A DNA stretch of 6,218 bases from Opitutales bacterium (GCA_017633865.1 JAGBOM010000214.1:1-6218); one strand, 5' to 3'; positions 1 to 6,111 are shown, numbered from the stretch's first letter. Numbers and translations: made by a program. The notes: a model not told the origin generated them from the letters alone.

Positions 1-169
1 CGGCCTCCGCGCCGCAGTATTGCGCGACTTTTTCCTCAAGGCTCGCGACGTACTCGCCGCCAATCATCATTTGGCTGTCGAGCACTTTGTCGAACACGGC
101 GCGGACTTCCTCGCGTATGCCCTTGTATTGTTTTTTTAAATCGAAAAGCGGTACTTTTTTGTCTTCCAT
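1..169 (-). CDS. N-terminus of a DegT/DnrJ/EryC1/StrS family aminotransferase (partial)
   Basis: An ATG at 169-167 opens a frame of 56 codons that runs off the left edge. The start KVPLFDLKKQYKGIREEV fits the family's usual opening (a hydrophobic VPxxDLxxQY followed by a helix). DSQMMIGGEYVASLEEKVAQ then resembles the segment G-x-V-x-x-x-E-x-x-x-A that precedes the PLP-binding core. Members are PLP-dependent enzymes of about 370-400 residues that usually aminate keto-sugar nucleotides for surface polysaccharides or antibiotics. Only about one seventh is visible; the PLP lysine lies outside, so neither activity nor substrate can be judged. The gene starts 12 nt after the stop of the LolA-like gene and is probably co-transcribed with it. 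TTTTTTAAAGAC precedes the ATG and no Shine-Dalgarno is seen. Confidence 0.82.
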   Translation of the reverse strand, partial: MEDKKVPLFDLKKQYKGIREEVRAVFDKVLDSQMMIGGEYVASLEEKVAQYCGAEA

Positions 170-181
170 GTCTTTAAAAAA

Positions 182-1591
182 TTATCTGGGGAACATCAAA
201 TCGCGGTTCAGGGAGATTTCGTCGATTTTCGCGGTGCCGTAGCGGACGCCGTTTAAGAAAACCGCGCGCTTGCGCGGGTACATGACCTCCCCGAAATAGG
301 CGTAGTCATCGTAGACGACCCTTGCGCTAACGCCGTTGGATTCGACTATTTTTTGAGAGAGCATTCCCGAGGAAACGTCGAAAAAATACCTAAATACGGT
401 CTGGTCTTTTTTGTATTCGACAACGTCGAAAGAGCCGTCGCCGTTTTTCTCGACCCCCGCGTAGGTGAAGGGGTTTTTTTCGCGGCTTGTATTGGAGAAC
501 GCCTCCATGCGCAAAATTTCGTCGAAGAAAACGAGCGCGCAAAGCGCGGCGGAAAGGTTTTGGGATATGCGCTCCGACTTGCCGAGCACGGAGGAGGTTT
601 CAAGCATCTTGCCGCTTGAGTCGGCCTCGTTGAGCAGGTAGTAAAGCACGGCGTCGTCGCCCGTTTTCAAATAGGCGCGGCCGCGTTTTTCTATGCACAA
701 AAAAGACGTTATGTTTATGCCGGTTTGCATTGTGCCCTGCAAAACCTTGTCGTAAACCTTCCCGGCGGCGTCGATTCCGCCGCTTTTAATGTAGAAGTCG
801 CGGACGATGTTGCTTGCGCGGGCGTCGCCGAGGCGCCAAAGAATCTTTTGCGTGCGGATTTCGCTTTCCTTCAAAATCTCGTCTATAGATTTTTTGGGGA
901 CGAGAATGCTGTACGATTTGTACGCCCCGAAAAACAGCGCGCCGGCGACAATTATAAACAGGAAAAACCTAAAAAGAACCTGCCGCGTCTGGTTGCGCTT
1001 TTCGGCCTTTGAGTTTTCCTCGAACTTTACGTCGCCCTCGGAAAATTTTTGAACCACTGTTTGGTCTCCCAAAACGCTCCTGCCCATGGGCTGGGCTCCC
1101 GCGGGGGGAATCGGGAAAGCCCCCGCAGGCGGCGGGTAGGCTCCGGCGGGGGGCGGAAAAGCCCCCGCGTTAACAAAGGGCGGGGTTTGCGCCGCCGCCG
1201 AAGCGTTTGCGTCGGCGGAATCGGGCGGGACTTCCTCCACGTATTCCTCCTCGTATTCGACGAGAATAGGGTTGCCCGCGGCGTCGTACTCTATATGCGC
1301 GCCCGCGGGGTACGCGCCCTGCGGAGGCGGGGGCGGGAATGCCCCCTGCGGCGGGTACGGCGGCATTTGCGGCGGGAAAGGCGGCGGGAATGCCCCAATC
1401 GGCGGAGGCGGGAATGCCCCGGGGGGCGGGAACGGCATTGCAGGCGGAGGCGGAAACCCCCCCTGCGGCGGGTACGGCGGGAAAGCCCCCTGCGGCGGCA
1501 CGCCCCCCGCGGCGTTCGGATTTTGCGCGCCAAACCCCGACGACTCGCCTGTTTTAGGCGCTCCCTTGTTTTCTGAATCGGAATTTGGCAT
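182..1591 (-). CDS. Proline-rich, single-pass membrane protein with LolA-like C-terminal domain
   Basis: I prefer the ATG at 1591 (469 residues), 16 nt after the upstream stop and preceded by AGAAG at 8 nt. A TTG at 1621 would add ten basic residues and overlap the upstream gene. The N-terminus is Ser/Gly/Ala-rich. Residues 31-95 and 142-168 are repeats of GAFPPPP, PPYPPQG and GAYPPP, split by an acidic segment (EYEEEYVEEVPP, about 112-123). A transmembrane helix covers about 206-228 (LFRFFLFIIVAGALFFGAY) after a charged stretch, and no signal peptide precedes it, so the proline-rich part is probably cytoplasmic. The last 240 residues end with YDDYAYFGEVMYPRKRAVF, TAKIDEISLNRDLMFP, a pattern seen at the end of LolA-like and outer-membrane lipoprotein-sorting-like domains. 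That suggests an envelope role, possibly binding a lipid or lipoprotein. The domain call is by eye; I do not recognise the whole protein, and its tie to the carboxyltransferase is unclear. Confidence 0.8.
   Translation of the reverse strand: MPNSDSENKGAPKTGESSGFGAQNPNAAGGVPPQGAFPPYPPQGGFPPPPAMPFPPPGAFPPPPIGAFPPPFPPQMPPYPPQGAFPPPPPQGAYPAGAHIEYDAAGNPILVEYEEEYVEEVPPDSADANASAAAQTPPFVNAGAFPPPAGAYPPPAGAFPIPPAGAQPMGRSVLGDQTVVQKFSEGDVKFEENSKAEKRNQTRQVLFRFFLFIIVAGALFFGAYKSYSILVPKKSIDEILKESEIRTQKILWRLGDARASNIVRDFYIKSGGIDAAGKVYDKVLQGTMQTGINITSFLCIEKRGRAYLKTGDDAVLYYLLNEADSSGKMLETSSVLGKSERISQNLSAALCALVFFDEILRMEAFSNTSREKNPFTYAGVEKNGDGSFDVVEYKKDQTVFRYFFDVSSGMLSQKIVESNGVSARVVYDDYAYFGEVMYPRKRAVFLNGVRYGTAKIDEISLNRDLMFPR
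1088..1168 (-). repeat. Second Pro/Ala-rich repeat block in the same gene
   Basis: A shorter run encodes AGAFPPPAGAYPPPAGAF followed by PIPPAGAQP, about three to four copies of a seven-residue AGA(F/Y)PPP unit. It is separated from the main block by a non-repetitive acidic segment. The unit differs from the main block by having Ala-Gly-Ala between the proline triplets, so the two blocks probably expanded separately. Confidence 0.75.
1307..1501 (-). repeat. Main Pro/Gly-rich repeat block in the LolA-like protein gene
   Basis: This GC-rich stretch encodes imperfect copies of GAFPPPP and PPYPPQG. One exact 22-bp direct repeat is present, at 1342-1363 and 1459-1480; the copies are 117 bp (39 codons) apart, so the reading frame is kept. 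Related C/G-rich units recur between them. Up to five consecutive prolines are encoded, which normally calls for elongation factor P. Slippage or recombination between copies could change the length of the proline-rich tail without a frameshift. The block also creates long open frames on the opposite strand that look Gly-rich and are not genes. Confidence 0.8.
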
Positions 1592-1607
1592 GCGCGAAAC
1601 TTCTTTT

Positions 1608-3062
1608 TTAGATTTCCTCAATAACGACTTTGTGCGAAACGCCGTCTATATTCAGGCTGAACTCCCCTTTGCCCTTGCCCGACAAAGACGACTTCGGCGC
1701 GGGCTTTTTAAGCTCGTAAGCCGAACGCGGCTTTTTGTAGATGTCTTCAAGCTGCTGGGGGAACATGGCGTAAATTACACAGTGTTCGTCGTCGTCTTTC
1801 AAGCCCTTTTCTCGCAAAGTTTTGCGGAGGTCTTCCATGCCGGGCTTTTTGAGGTCGGCGGGGCGGCATTCTATGGGGTCTTTGCCGGAGTTCTTCGCGG
1901 CGAGGGCGCGGATTTCGGGGTCGACGGGAGCGGGGGTTCTGCCGTAGTAGCCGAGGGCGATATCCATGGCCTGCGGCGTAAACATCTTCCACCTGCCGAA
2001 CTTGACGTTCATCATGGCCTGCGTTCCGACGATTTGCGAAGTGGGGGTTACAAGCGGAATCCAGCCGAGCTTTTCGCGGACGTAGGGAACCTCCGCGAAC
2101 ACGGCCTCGAACTTGTCCTCCATCTTCTGCTCCTTAAGCTGGTTGCGGAAGTTGGAAAGCATGCCGCCGGGAACCTGGTAGTTGAGCGCGTCGGAGTCGA
2201 TGACTTCGTTTTTGGGCATCGTGTAGGCGCCGAGCTGCGCGTACACGCCCTTCAAGAACTCGCGAATCTCGGAGAGGGCCTTGGTGTCGTAGGAGGGCTT
2301 GCGCTCGTGGTCGGCGAGCATGGCAATCATTCTGGCGGCGTCGGGCTGGGCGGTGCCGTTTGCAAAGGGGACGACGGAAACGTCTACGGCGTCCACGCCC
2401 GCGTCAATTGCAGCGTAGTAGGAAGTCGCGCCGAGGCCGGTTGTGTCGTGCGTGTGGAAAAGCACGGGGATTTTTACGTTGTCCTTCAGCCCCTTTATGA
2501 TTTTGTAGGCGATGTACGGGGGGACGAGGCCGGCCATATCCTTCAAGACTATGCCGGATGCTCCCATTTCCTCAAGCTCGCAGCCCATCTTCACGAATTT
2601 TTCAACCGTATGGACGGGGCTGGAGGTGTAGCAGATTGTGCCGTGCGCCTCTTTGCCCGCGCGCTTAACGGCGCTAATGGCGCACTCCAAGTTGCGGGTG
2701 TCGTTAAGGGCGTCGAACACGCGGAAGATGTCCATGCCGTGGCGGGCTGAAGTGTTTACGAAGGCCTCGACGATGTCGTCGGCATAGTGCTGGTAGCCGA
2801 CCATGTTCTGCCCTCTAAAGAGCATCATGTGCTTTGTTTTTGGGCAGGCCTTTTTAAGGGTGTCCAAACGGTCGAAGGGAAATTCGCCGAGAAAGCGCAG
2901 GCCCGAGTCGATAGTGGCGCCGCCCCAAGTTTCGAGCGCGCCGAAGCCGATATTGTCCAAAACGGGGCAAATCGGGAGCATCTGGTCGGTCTTCATTCTG
3001 GTTGCCGCGAGCGACTGGTGGCCGTCGCGCAACACGGTGTTGTTGAATACTACTGGTTTCAT
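1608..3062 (-). CDS. oadA: Carboxyltransferase subunit without biotin domain (OadA / PycB / transcarboxylase 5S family)
   Basis: From the ATG at 3062 the protein has 484 residues; a TTG 36 nt upstream is open but adds an atypical extension. KPVVFNNTVLRDGHQSLAAT opens the HMGL-like TIM barrel. WGGATIDSGLRFL (46-58), LFRGQN, FRVFDALND, KDMAGL and HTHDTTG follow in family order. Asp13, Lys174, His203 and His205 match the metal site of transcarboxylase 5S, with Lys174 as the expected carboxylated lysine. PGGMLSN (298-304) and VTPTSQIVGTQA (338-349) mark the conserved C-terminal region. The enzyme moves a carboxyl group between biotin and a 2-oxo acid (pyruvate/oxaloacetate) in the cytoplasm, perhaps at the membrane if it joins a sodium-pumping decarboxylase. 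It ends with the strand FSLNIDGVSHKVVIEEI, where a fused biotin domain would begin in longer OadA proteins, and so resembles the 5S subunit. No biotin-site MKM sequence occurs in the window. The substrate pairing is unresolved. Confidence 0.9.
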   Translation of the reverse strand: MKPVVFNNTVLRDGHQSLAATRMKTDQMLPICPVLDNIGFGALETWGGATIDSGLRFLGEFPFDRLDTLKKACPKTKHMMLFRGQNMVGYQHYADDIVEAFVNTSARHGMDIFRVFDALNDTRNLECAISAVKRAGKEAHGTICYTSSPVHTVEKFVKMGCELEEMGASGIVLKDMAGLVPPYIAYKIIKGLKDNVKIPVLFHTHDTTGLGATSYYAAIDAGVDAVDVSVVPFANGTAQPDAARMIAMLADHERKPSYDTKALSEIREFLKGVYAQLGAYTMPKNEVIDSDALNYQVPGGMLSNFRNQLKEQKMEDKFEAVFAEVPYVREKLGWIPLVTPTSQIVGTQAMMNVKFGRWKMFTPQAMDIALGYYGRTPAPVDPEIRALAAKNSGKDPIECRPADLKKPGMEDLRKTLREKGLKDDDEHCVIYAMFPQQLEDIYKKPRSAYELKKPAPKSSLSGKGKGEFSLNIDGVSHKVVIEEI

Positions 3063-3075
3063 AATTTTAAAATTA
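3062..3075. promoter_or_regulatory. 14-bp perfect AT-only palindrome touching the carboxyltransferase start codon
   Basis: TAATTTTAAAATTA reads the same on both strands, and its left end overlaps the first base of the ATG. It covers the predicted transcription start and the place where a ribosome binding site would be. It could be an operator, or only a by-product of AT-rich spacer DNA, where palindromes arise easily. A second 12-bp palindrome, AAAATTAATTTT at 3229-3240, overlaps the stop codon of the TonB/TolA-like gene at the other end of the same gap. Confidence 0.25.
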
Positions 3076-3080
3076 AAGAC

Positions 3081-3109
3081 ATAGTGAATGAACCGCAACG
3101 CCCTTTCAA
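3081..3109 (-). promoter_or_regulatory. Possible sigma-70-like promoter for the carboxyltransferase unit
   Basis: On the minus strand TTGAAA (3109-3104) matches five of six bases of the -35 consensus. Seventeen nt later comes CACTAT (3086-3081), which keeps the second A and last T of the -10 consensus but only three of six bases in all. Transcription would start near 3074, leaving a leader of about a dozen bases before the ATG at 3062. It lies just after the terminator-like element, which supports a new unit starting here. The weak -10 keeps confidence low. Confidence 0.3.
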
Positions 3110-3134
3110 CAAAAAAAGAACATTTTTAGGCTCT

Positions 3135-3173
3135 AAAAAACTCCGAAGTCGCGCCCCAAAAAACCGCGCGGAG
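3135..3173 (-). terminator. Possible rho-independent terminator after the ExbB/ExbD/TonB run
   Basis: Read on the minus strand from 3173, CTCCG and CGCG are followed by an 11-nt loop, then CGCG, a 4-nt bulge (ACTT) and CGGAG, and directly after that six T. The stem thus has five outer and four inner pairs with one bulge. It starts about 66 nt after the stop of the TonB/TolA-like gene and lies before the next gene, which suits the end of that transcription unit. The bulge weakens the case; a folding-energy calculation would settle how stable it is. Confidence 0.38.
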
Positions 3174-3238
3174 ACCGGCTCGGCCTCGGAATTTAAAAAT
3201 CAAAATGTTTTTTCGGCAAAAACGCGCGAAAATTAATT

Positions 3239-4054
3239 TTAAGAGGCGATGTCGCTGTTAAATTCGATTACAAGGCCTGTTATCGGCTTGCCGCGCGGCG
3301 GGGGCGGCAGCGTTACGGAGTTGAAGAGCCTGGTCGCGGATTCGTCAAAGCTTTTCATGCCGCTTGAATTGCGCACGCGCGCGTTTGAGCATTTTCCGTA
3401 GGCGGAAATGTCCAAAGAAAGCTTTACCTTTAGGCTCATTCCCGCGCAGTCCTCGGGCATGACCCAGTTGTCCTTCAAGATTCTGTAAATCGCGGCGTAG
3501 TAGGCCTGAAGCTCGTTTTGCGTGGCTCCCGAAGCCGCGGCGGCGTTAATGCTTGTCGAAACCCTGAAGCTGCTTTCCGAAACTTTTATGCCGCTAATCT
3601 TTACGGGCTTTGAGGGGCGCGGCTTGGGCTTGGAGTCTTTCGGCTTTCCGAACTTTTTTATAAAATCGGCGCGGGTCATTTTTTGCGGGCGGGCCTTGTC
3701 CGACTCGGAAACTTTCGGCTTTGCGGCGGGCTTGGGGGTTTCTTTGGGCTCGGGCTTTTGCGGCGGCAGGGGCTCGACTTCGGGCTCGGGCTCGGGAATA
3801 TCGAGGGGGGCCAAGTCTTTTATGGGGTTTACTTCGAGATCCTTAATGGGCGTTTCGGCGGGAGCCTTTTCGGGCTTCGGCGTTTCGCTGAACGGCAAAA
3901 GCTCGAAAACAGGCGGCGGCTCCTTGTCGTCCGACAAGAACAAGCCCGACATCCAAGCCCAAACCGCCGCCGACAAAAACGCGCACGCATGCAGCCCAAG
4001 CGAAATCCATCCGCCCCAGCCCATGTGATTCGGCCTGTAGTCCCCGTCCGCCAT
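3239..4054 (-). CDS. TonB/TolA-type energy transducer
   Basis: This 271-residue protein has the three-part plan of TonB and TolA. A single N-terminal membrane helix (about 13-40) carries S18-x3-H22, matching the Ser and His pair of the TonB anchor that contacts ExbB/ExbD. A Pro/Glu/Lys-rich spacer (about 46-150, including PEPEPEVEPLPPQKPEPKE) could cross the periplasm. The C-terminal domain (about 180-271) contains YYAAIYRILKDNW, the strand SLKVKLSLDI, NSSGMKSFDESA and LPPPPRGKP, then a last strand LVIEF. The C-terminal pattern is closer to TolA/TonB_2-type domains than to classical E. coli TonB. Cys203 and Cys222 could form a disulfide. It ends the ExbB-ExbD run and is followed by a terminator-like element. 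No TonB-dependent receptor, tolB or pal gene lies in the window, so I leave the symbol blank. Confidence 0.85.
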   Translation of the reverse strand: MADGDYRPNHMGWGGWISLGLHACAFLSAAVWAWMSGLFLSDDKEPPPVFELLPFSETPKPEKAPAETPIKDLEVNPIKDLAPLDIPEPEPEVEPLPPQKPEPKETPKPAAKPKVSESDKARPQKMTRADFIKKFGKPKDSKPKPRPSKPVKISGIKVSESSFRVSTSINAAAASGATQNELQAYYAAIYRILKDNWVMPEDCAGMSLKVKLSLDISAYGKCSNARVRNSSGMKSFDESATRLFNSVTLPPPPRGKPITGLVIEFNSDIAS

Positions 4055-4057
4055 AAA

Positions 4058-4492
4058 TTATTCCGACTTCGCGCTGATGCTGATTTTTGTAAGCTTGTTC
4101 GCGGTGATTTCGTCCAAAATGTCGATGAAAAGCTGTATGGCGGGGTAGTTCGGCGGGTTCAAATCGCGGTCGACCCTCAGGCTTATCGGGTTGGGGTTCG
4201 GGTTGGATGCGTAGGAGGCCAAAAGCTGTTTAAGCTGCGCGAACGACACCTCCTGCTTGCCCCAGTAAATCTGCCCGCCCTTGTCCACATTTATCACCTG
4301 GAACTCAACTTCGGCGTTTTTGACGCTTTCGGCGGGGGGCTTTGTCGGCAGGTTTATGTCGATAGTCTGCTCCAAAAGCGGCGCCGACACCATGAAGATG
4401 ATTAGAAGCGAAAACGCCAAGTCCATAAGGGGCGTTACGTTAAGGTCGTTAAGCGCCCCGAGAGCCTGCTTTCTGTGGAAATTGCGCGCCAT
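4058..4492 (-). CDS. exbD: ExbD/TolR family biopolymer transport protein
   Basis: The protein has 144 residues, a normal length for ExbD/TolR. A short cytoplasmic N-terminus leads into LNVTPLMDLAFSLLIIFMVS at residues 17-36, the single transmembrane helix with the family's NVTPxxD motif. Asp24 corresponds to the proton-carrying aspartate (Asp25 in E. coli ExbD). After TAPLL-like residues SAPLL comes IDINLPT and a periplasmic domain of about 95 residues, which includes ISLRVDRDL and ends IDILDEITANKLTKISISAKSE in its last part. It should pair with the ExbB-like protein just upstream (3 nt apart) and with the TonB/TolA-like protein just downstream (3 nt apart), and such tight spacing suggests one mRNA. 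Only a weak purine stretch (AGAAA) precedes the ATG. The family call is firm; whether it works in a TonB-type or Tol-type machine is not decided by the sequence. Confidence 0.93.
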   Translation of the reverse strand: MARNFHRKQALGALNDLNVTPLMDLAFSLLIIFMVSAPLLEQTIDINLPTKPPAESVKNAEVEFQVINVDKGGQIYWGKQEVSFAQLKQLLASYASNPNPNPISLRVDRDLNPPNYPAIQLFIDILDEITANKLTKISISAKSE

Positions 4493-4495
4493 TTT

Positions 4496-5347
4496 CTAAT
4501 CGTTGTCGTCGATTTCGTCGGTCAGGTCGAACTTCAAATCCGCGACTTTCGCGGCGGAGGAGGCTGAAGCGTTCGCGCCGAACATATCCGCGGAATTTTC
4601 CGCCGCCTTGCCGCTTGCGTAAAGCTCCGACATCGAAAACGCCTCGCGCGCCTCAAGCTCGATTCGGTCGGCAAGCGAGCTTGCGAAGTTTTCCAAATTG
4701 AGCGTCATCACTCTCGAGGCGCTCAGCAAAAAGTTGTAGCCGAAAACCGAGGGAATCGCCACAACCAAGCCCGAAACCGTCGTAAGCAAAGCGCCCGAAA
4801 CGCCCGGGGCGAGAGCCTGCAAAGTAGCGCTCGCGCCCTCTTGGCCCATCGCGCCGAAGCAGTCCATAACGCCCCAGACCGTTCCCAAAAGCCCCAGACA
4901 CGGCGCGCCGCTTATAATCGAGCCCAAGAACACCATCTTTTCCTCGTAGGCGGAAGTCTGCTTTGCGACCGCGCGCTGGAGGGCGTTTTCTACCCTGCCC
5001 ATTCGCGCCGAGAGCATTTCGGGGGTCTTTTCGGGGATTTTAAATTTGTTCCACGCGCCCATGGCCTCCCTTATAAGATAGGCGTACGGACCTTTTAGGG
5101 AGCGGTTCAGCAGGGCGGAGTCGAAGACGCTCGCGGTATTGTCGAGACGGCGCTCTGCGAAGCGGTTGCAGTCGCGCAGCTCCTTTAAGTCCGCCCATTT
5201 GGCGAGCATCACAAGCCAGGCCGCTATGCTGAAAACTATGAGGATTAAAACTATGCCCTTGCCCGCCAAATTGGAGCTTTGAAATGCCTGAAAAACGAGG
5301 CTGTCGGCAAAGGCCGCGAAGTTGAAAACAGAAGATAGTCCGCCCAT
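4496..5347 (-). CDS. exbB: MotA/TolQ/ExbB family proton channel subunit
   Basis: This 283-residue protein has the three-helix layout of the family: TM1 at about 31-50, a long cytoplasmic section at 51-138, TM2 at about 139-163 and TM3 at about 182-207. The signature APCLGLLGTVWGVMDCF covers residues 148-164, and the TM3 signature runs from APGVSGALLTT to VAIPSVFGYN. Thr156 and Thr190 match the pore threonines of TolQ/ExbB. The glutamate that usually follows the APG motif in TM3 (Glu176 in E. coli ExbB, as I recall) is Gly185 here. The acidic C-terminal tail (TDEIDDND) is longer than usual. With ExbD it would form the inner-membrane proton channel that drives the TonB/TolA-type protein. ExbD follows after 3 nt. 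No Shine-Dalgarno is visible; TTTTAAAAAT directly precedes the ATG. TolQ is an alternative name. Confidence 0.92.
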   Translation of the reverse strand: MGGLSSVFNFAAFADSLVFQAFQSSNLAGKGIVLILIVFSIAAWLVMLAKWADLKELRDCNRFAERRLDNTASVFDSALLNRSLKGPYAYLIREAMGAWNKFKIPEKTPEMLSARMGRVENALQRAVAKQTSAYEEKMVFLGSIISGAPCLGLLGTVWGVMDCFGAMGQEGASATLQALAPGVSGALLTTVSGLVVAIPSVFGYNFLLSASRVMTLNLENFASSLADRIELEAREAFSMSELYASGKAAENSADMFGANASASSAAKVADLKFDLTDEIDDND

Positions 5348-5369
5348 ATTTTTAAAAGAAGTCTAAAAT

Positions 5370-6110
5370 TTATTTTGCAGCTTCCTTATCCTTTATGGAT
5401 TTTATTTTATTTTCAATAAGAATAATGTGCTCCTTGTAAATTTTTGTGGCGGGGTGCTCCGGATTAAACCTCGGCAGAGCCTTTTTAAGCGCGGCGAGCG
5501 ACTCCTCGTATCGGCCGAGCTCCTCCAAAGCCGAGCAGTGGCGGCGCACGATGTGCATGGGCGCGAAATCGTCGTCGGCCTTTTCAAGGCAGGCGAGAGC
5601 CGCAAGCTTGTCGCCGAAACTCTTATCGTAAACGAGGGCCTTGTCCAAAAGAAGCTGCCTCGATTTCGGCAAAGCCTTCAGCCCCCTGTCCAAAAAATCG
5701 AGGGCGGCGGCGCCCTGGCGGCGGCGTATGAGCGCCTGCAGGCTCTTGCTTGAAACGCGGTCGCGGCGGATAATCCATGCGGGGGTGTCGAAGGCGATAA
5801 TGTCGGCTCCCATGTGCCAAAACATTCGGCTTTTGGGGTCGAGCTTCGCGGCGAAATCTATGTTTGCAACACACGGGACAACGTCGCGCCGCTCCCACGC
5901 AGAAAAAGCCCTGAGCCAAAAAATCTCCGCCGCGAAAGGCCGGTACCCGCCCAAAATTCCGAATAAGAAATTTTCGCCCGCGGAGGTTTCAAGCTCCGGA
6001 TAGTCTTCGGCGGGGGAAGCGATTTTCTTTAAGGGCGACAACGCCGCGCCCGCCAAAAACAAAACCGCAATCGACGCGGCTAAAACGCTTAAAGGCCTTG
6101 AACGCGCCAT
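5370..6110 (-). CDS. Membrane-anchored TPR-like helical protein of unknown function
   Basis: This 246-residue protein starts at an ATG one base after the upstream stop. AGAGGG lies 9 nt before the ATG, the best Shine-Dalgarno match in the window. Residues 8-27 form a hydrophobic N-terminal segment after MARSRP, read as a signal anchor or uncleaved signal peptide; no lipobox cysteine is seen. A conserved-looking block near residues 50-75 (GILGGYRPFAAEIFWLRA) precedes helical repeats resembling TPRs at about 70-105, 133-165 and 185-218, the last including EELGRYEESLAALKKALPRF. The C-terminus is lysine-rich. It should sit on the inner membrane with its repeat domain probably outside the cytoplasm and act as a protein-binding scaffold, although no partner is known. 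Its place between a likely ABC permease and exbB suggests a link to one or both. The TPR call rests on pattern, not on a profile score. Confidence 0.75.
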   Translation of the reverse strand: MARSRPLSVLAASIAVLFLAGAALSPLKKIASPAEDYPELETSAGENFLFGILGGYRPFAAEIFWLRAFSAWERRDVVPCVANIDFAAKLDPKSRMFWHMGADIIAFDTPAWIIRRDRVSSKSLQALIRRRQGAAALDFLDRGLKALPKSRQLLLDKALVYDKSFGDKLAALACLEKADDDFAPMHIVRRHCSALEELGRYEESLAALKKALPRFNPEHPATKIYKEHIILIENKIKSIKDKEAAK

Positions 6111-6111
6111 G

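Noticed and set aside
1088..1501. GC-rich repeats considered as a CRISPR array or other repeat-spacer structure
   Set aside because: The repeats keep the codon frame of a larger protein, vary in length and have no unique spacers of even size.
1049..1576. Arg/Gly-rich plus-strand frame of 175 codons
   Set aside because: It is the complement of the repeat region in a third frame; its composition is explained by C/G-rich repeats and it has no family pattern.
1272..2750. Open frame of 492 codons on the plus strand, Gly-rich at first and then Val/Gly/His-rich
   Set aside because: It lies opposite the carboxyltransferase and the proline-rich repeats, both well supported. Its Gly-rich part is simply the complement of proline codons, no domain is recognisable, and it spans two unrelated genes.
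1608..3098. Longer carboxyltransferase starting at TTG 3098
   Set aside because: The extra twelve residues (MRFIHYVFNFKI) are translated from AT-rich spacer that carries the promoter candidate, and family members start close to the KPVVFNNTVLRDGHQS block.
2787..3236. Plus-strand frame extending into the intergenic gap
   Set aside because: Most of it lies opposite the N-terminus of the carboxyltransferase; the part in the gap is Lys/Arg/Asn-rich translation of AT-rich spacer without a start signal.
3063..3238. Gap examined for a riboswitch or small RNA gene
   Set aside because: Apart from the bulged terminator-like stem there is no extended pairing or recognisable aptamer core, and the predicted leader is only about a dozen bases.
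3683..4405. Plus-strand frame of 240 codons
   Set aside because: It is fully opposite the TonB/TolA-like and ExbD-like genes, which carry clear motifs, and its own translation shows no domain.
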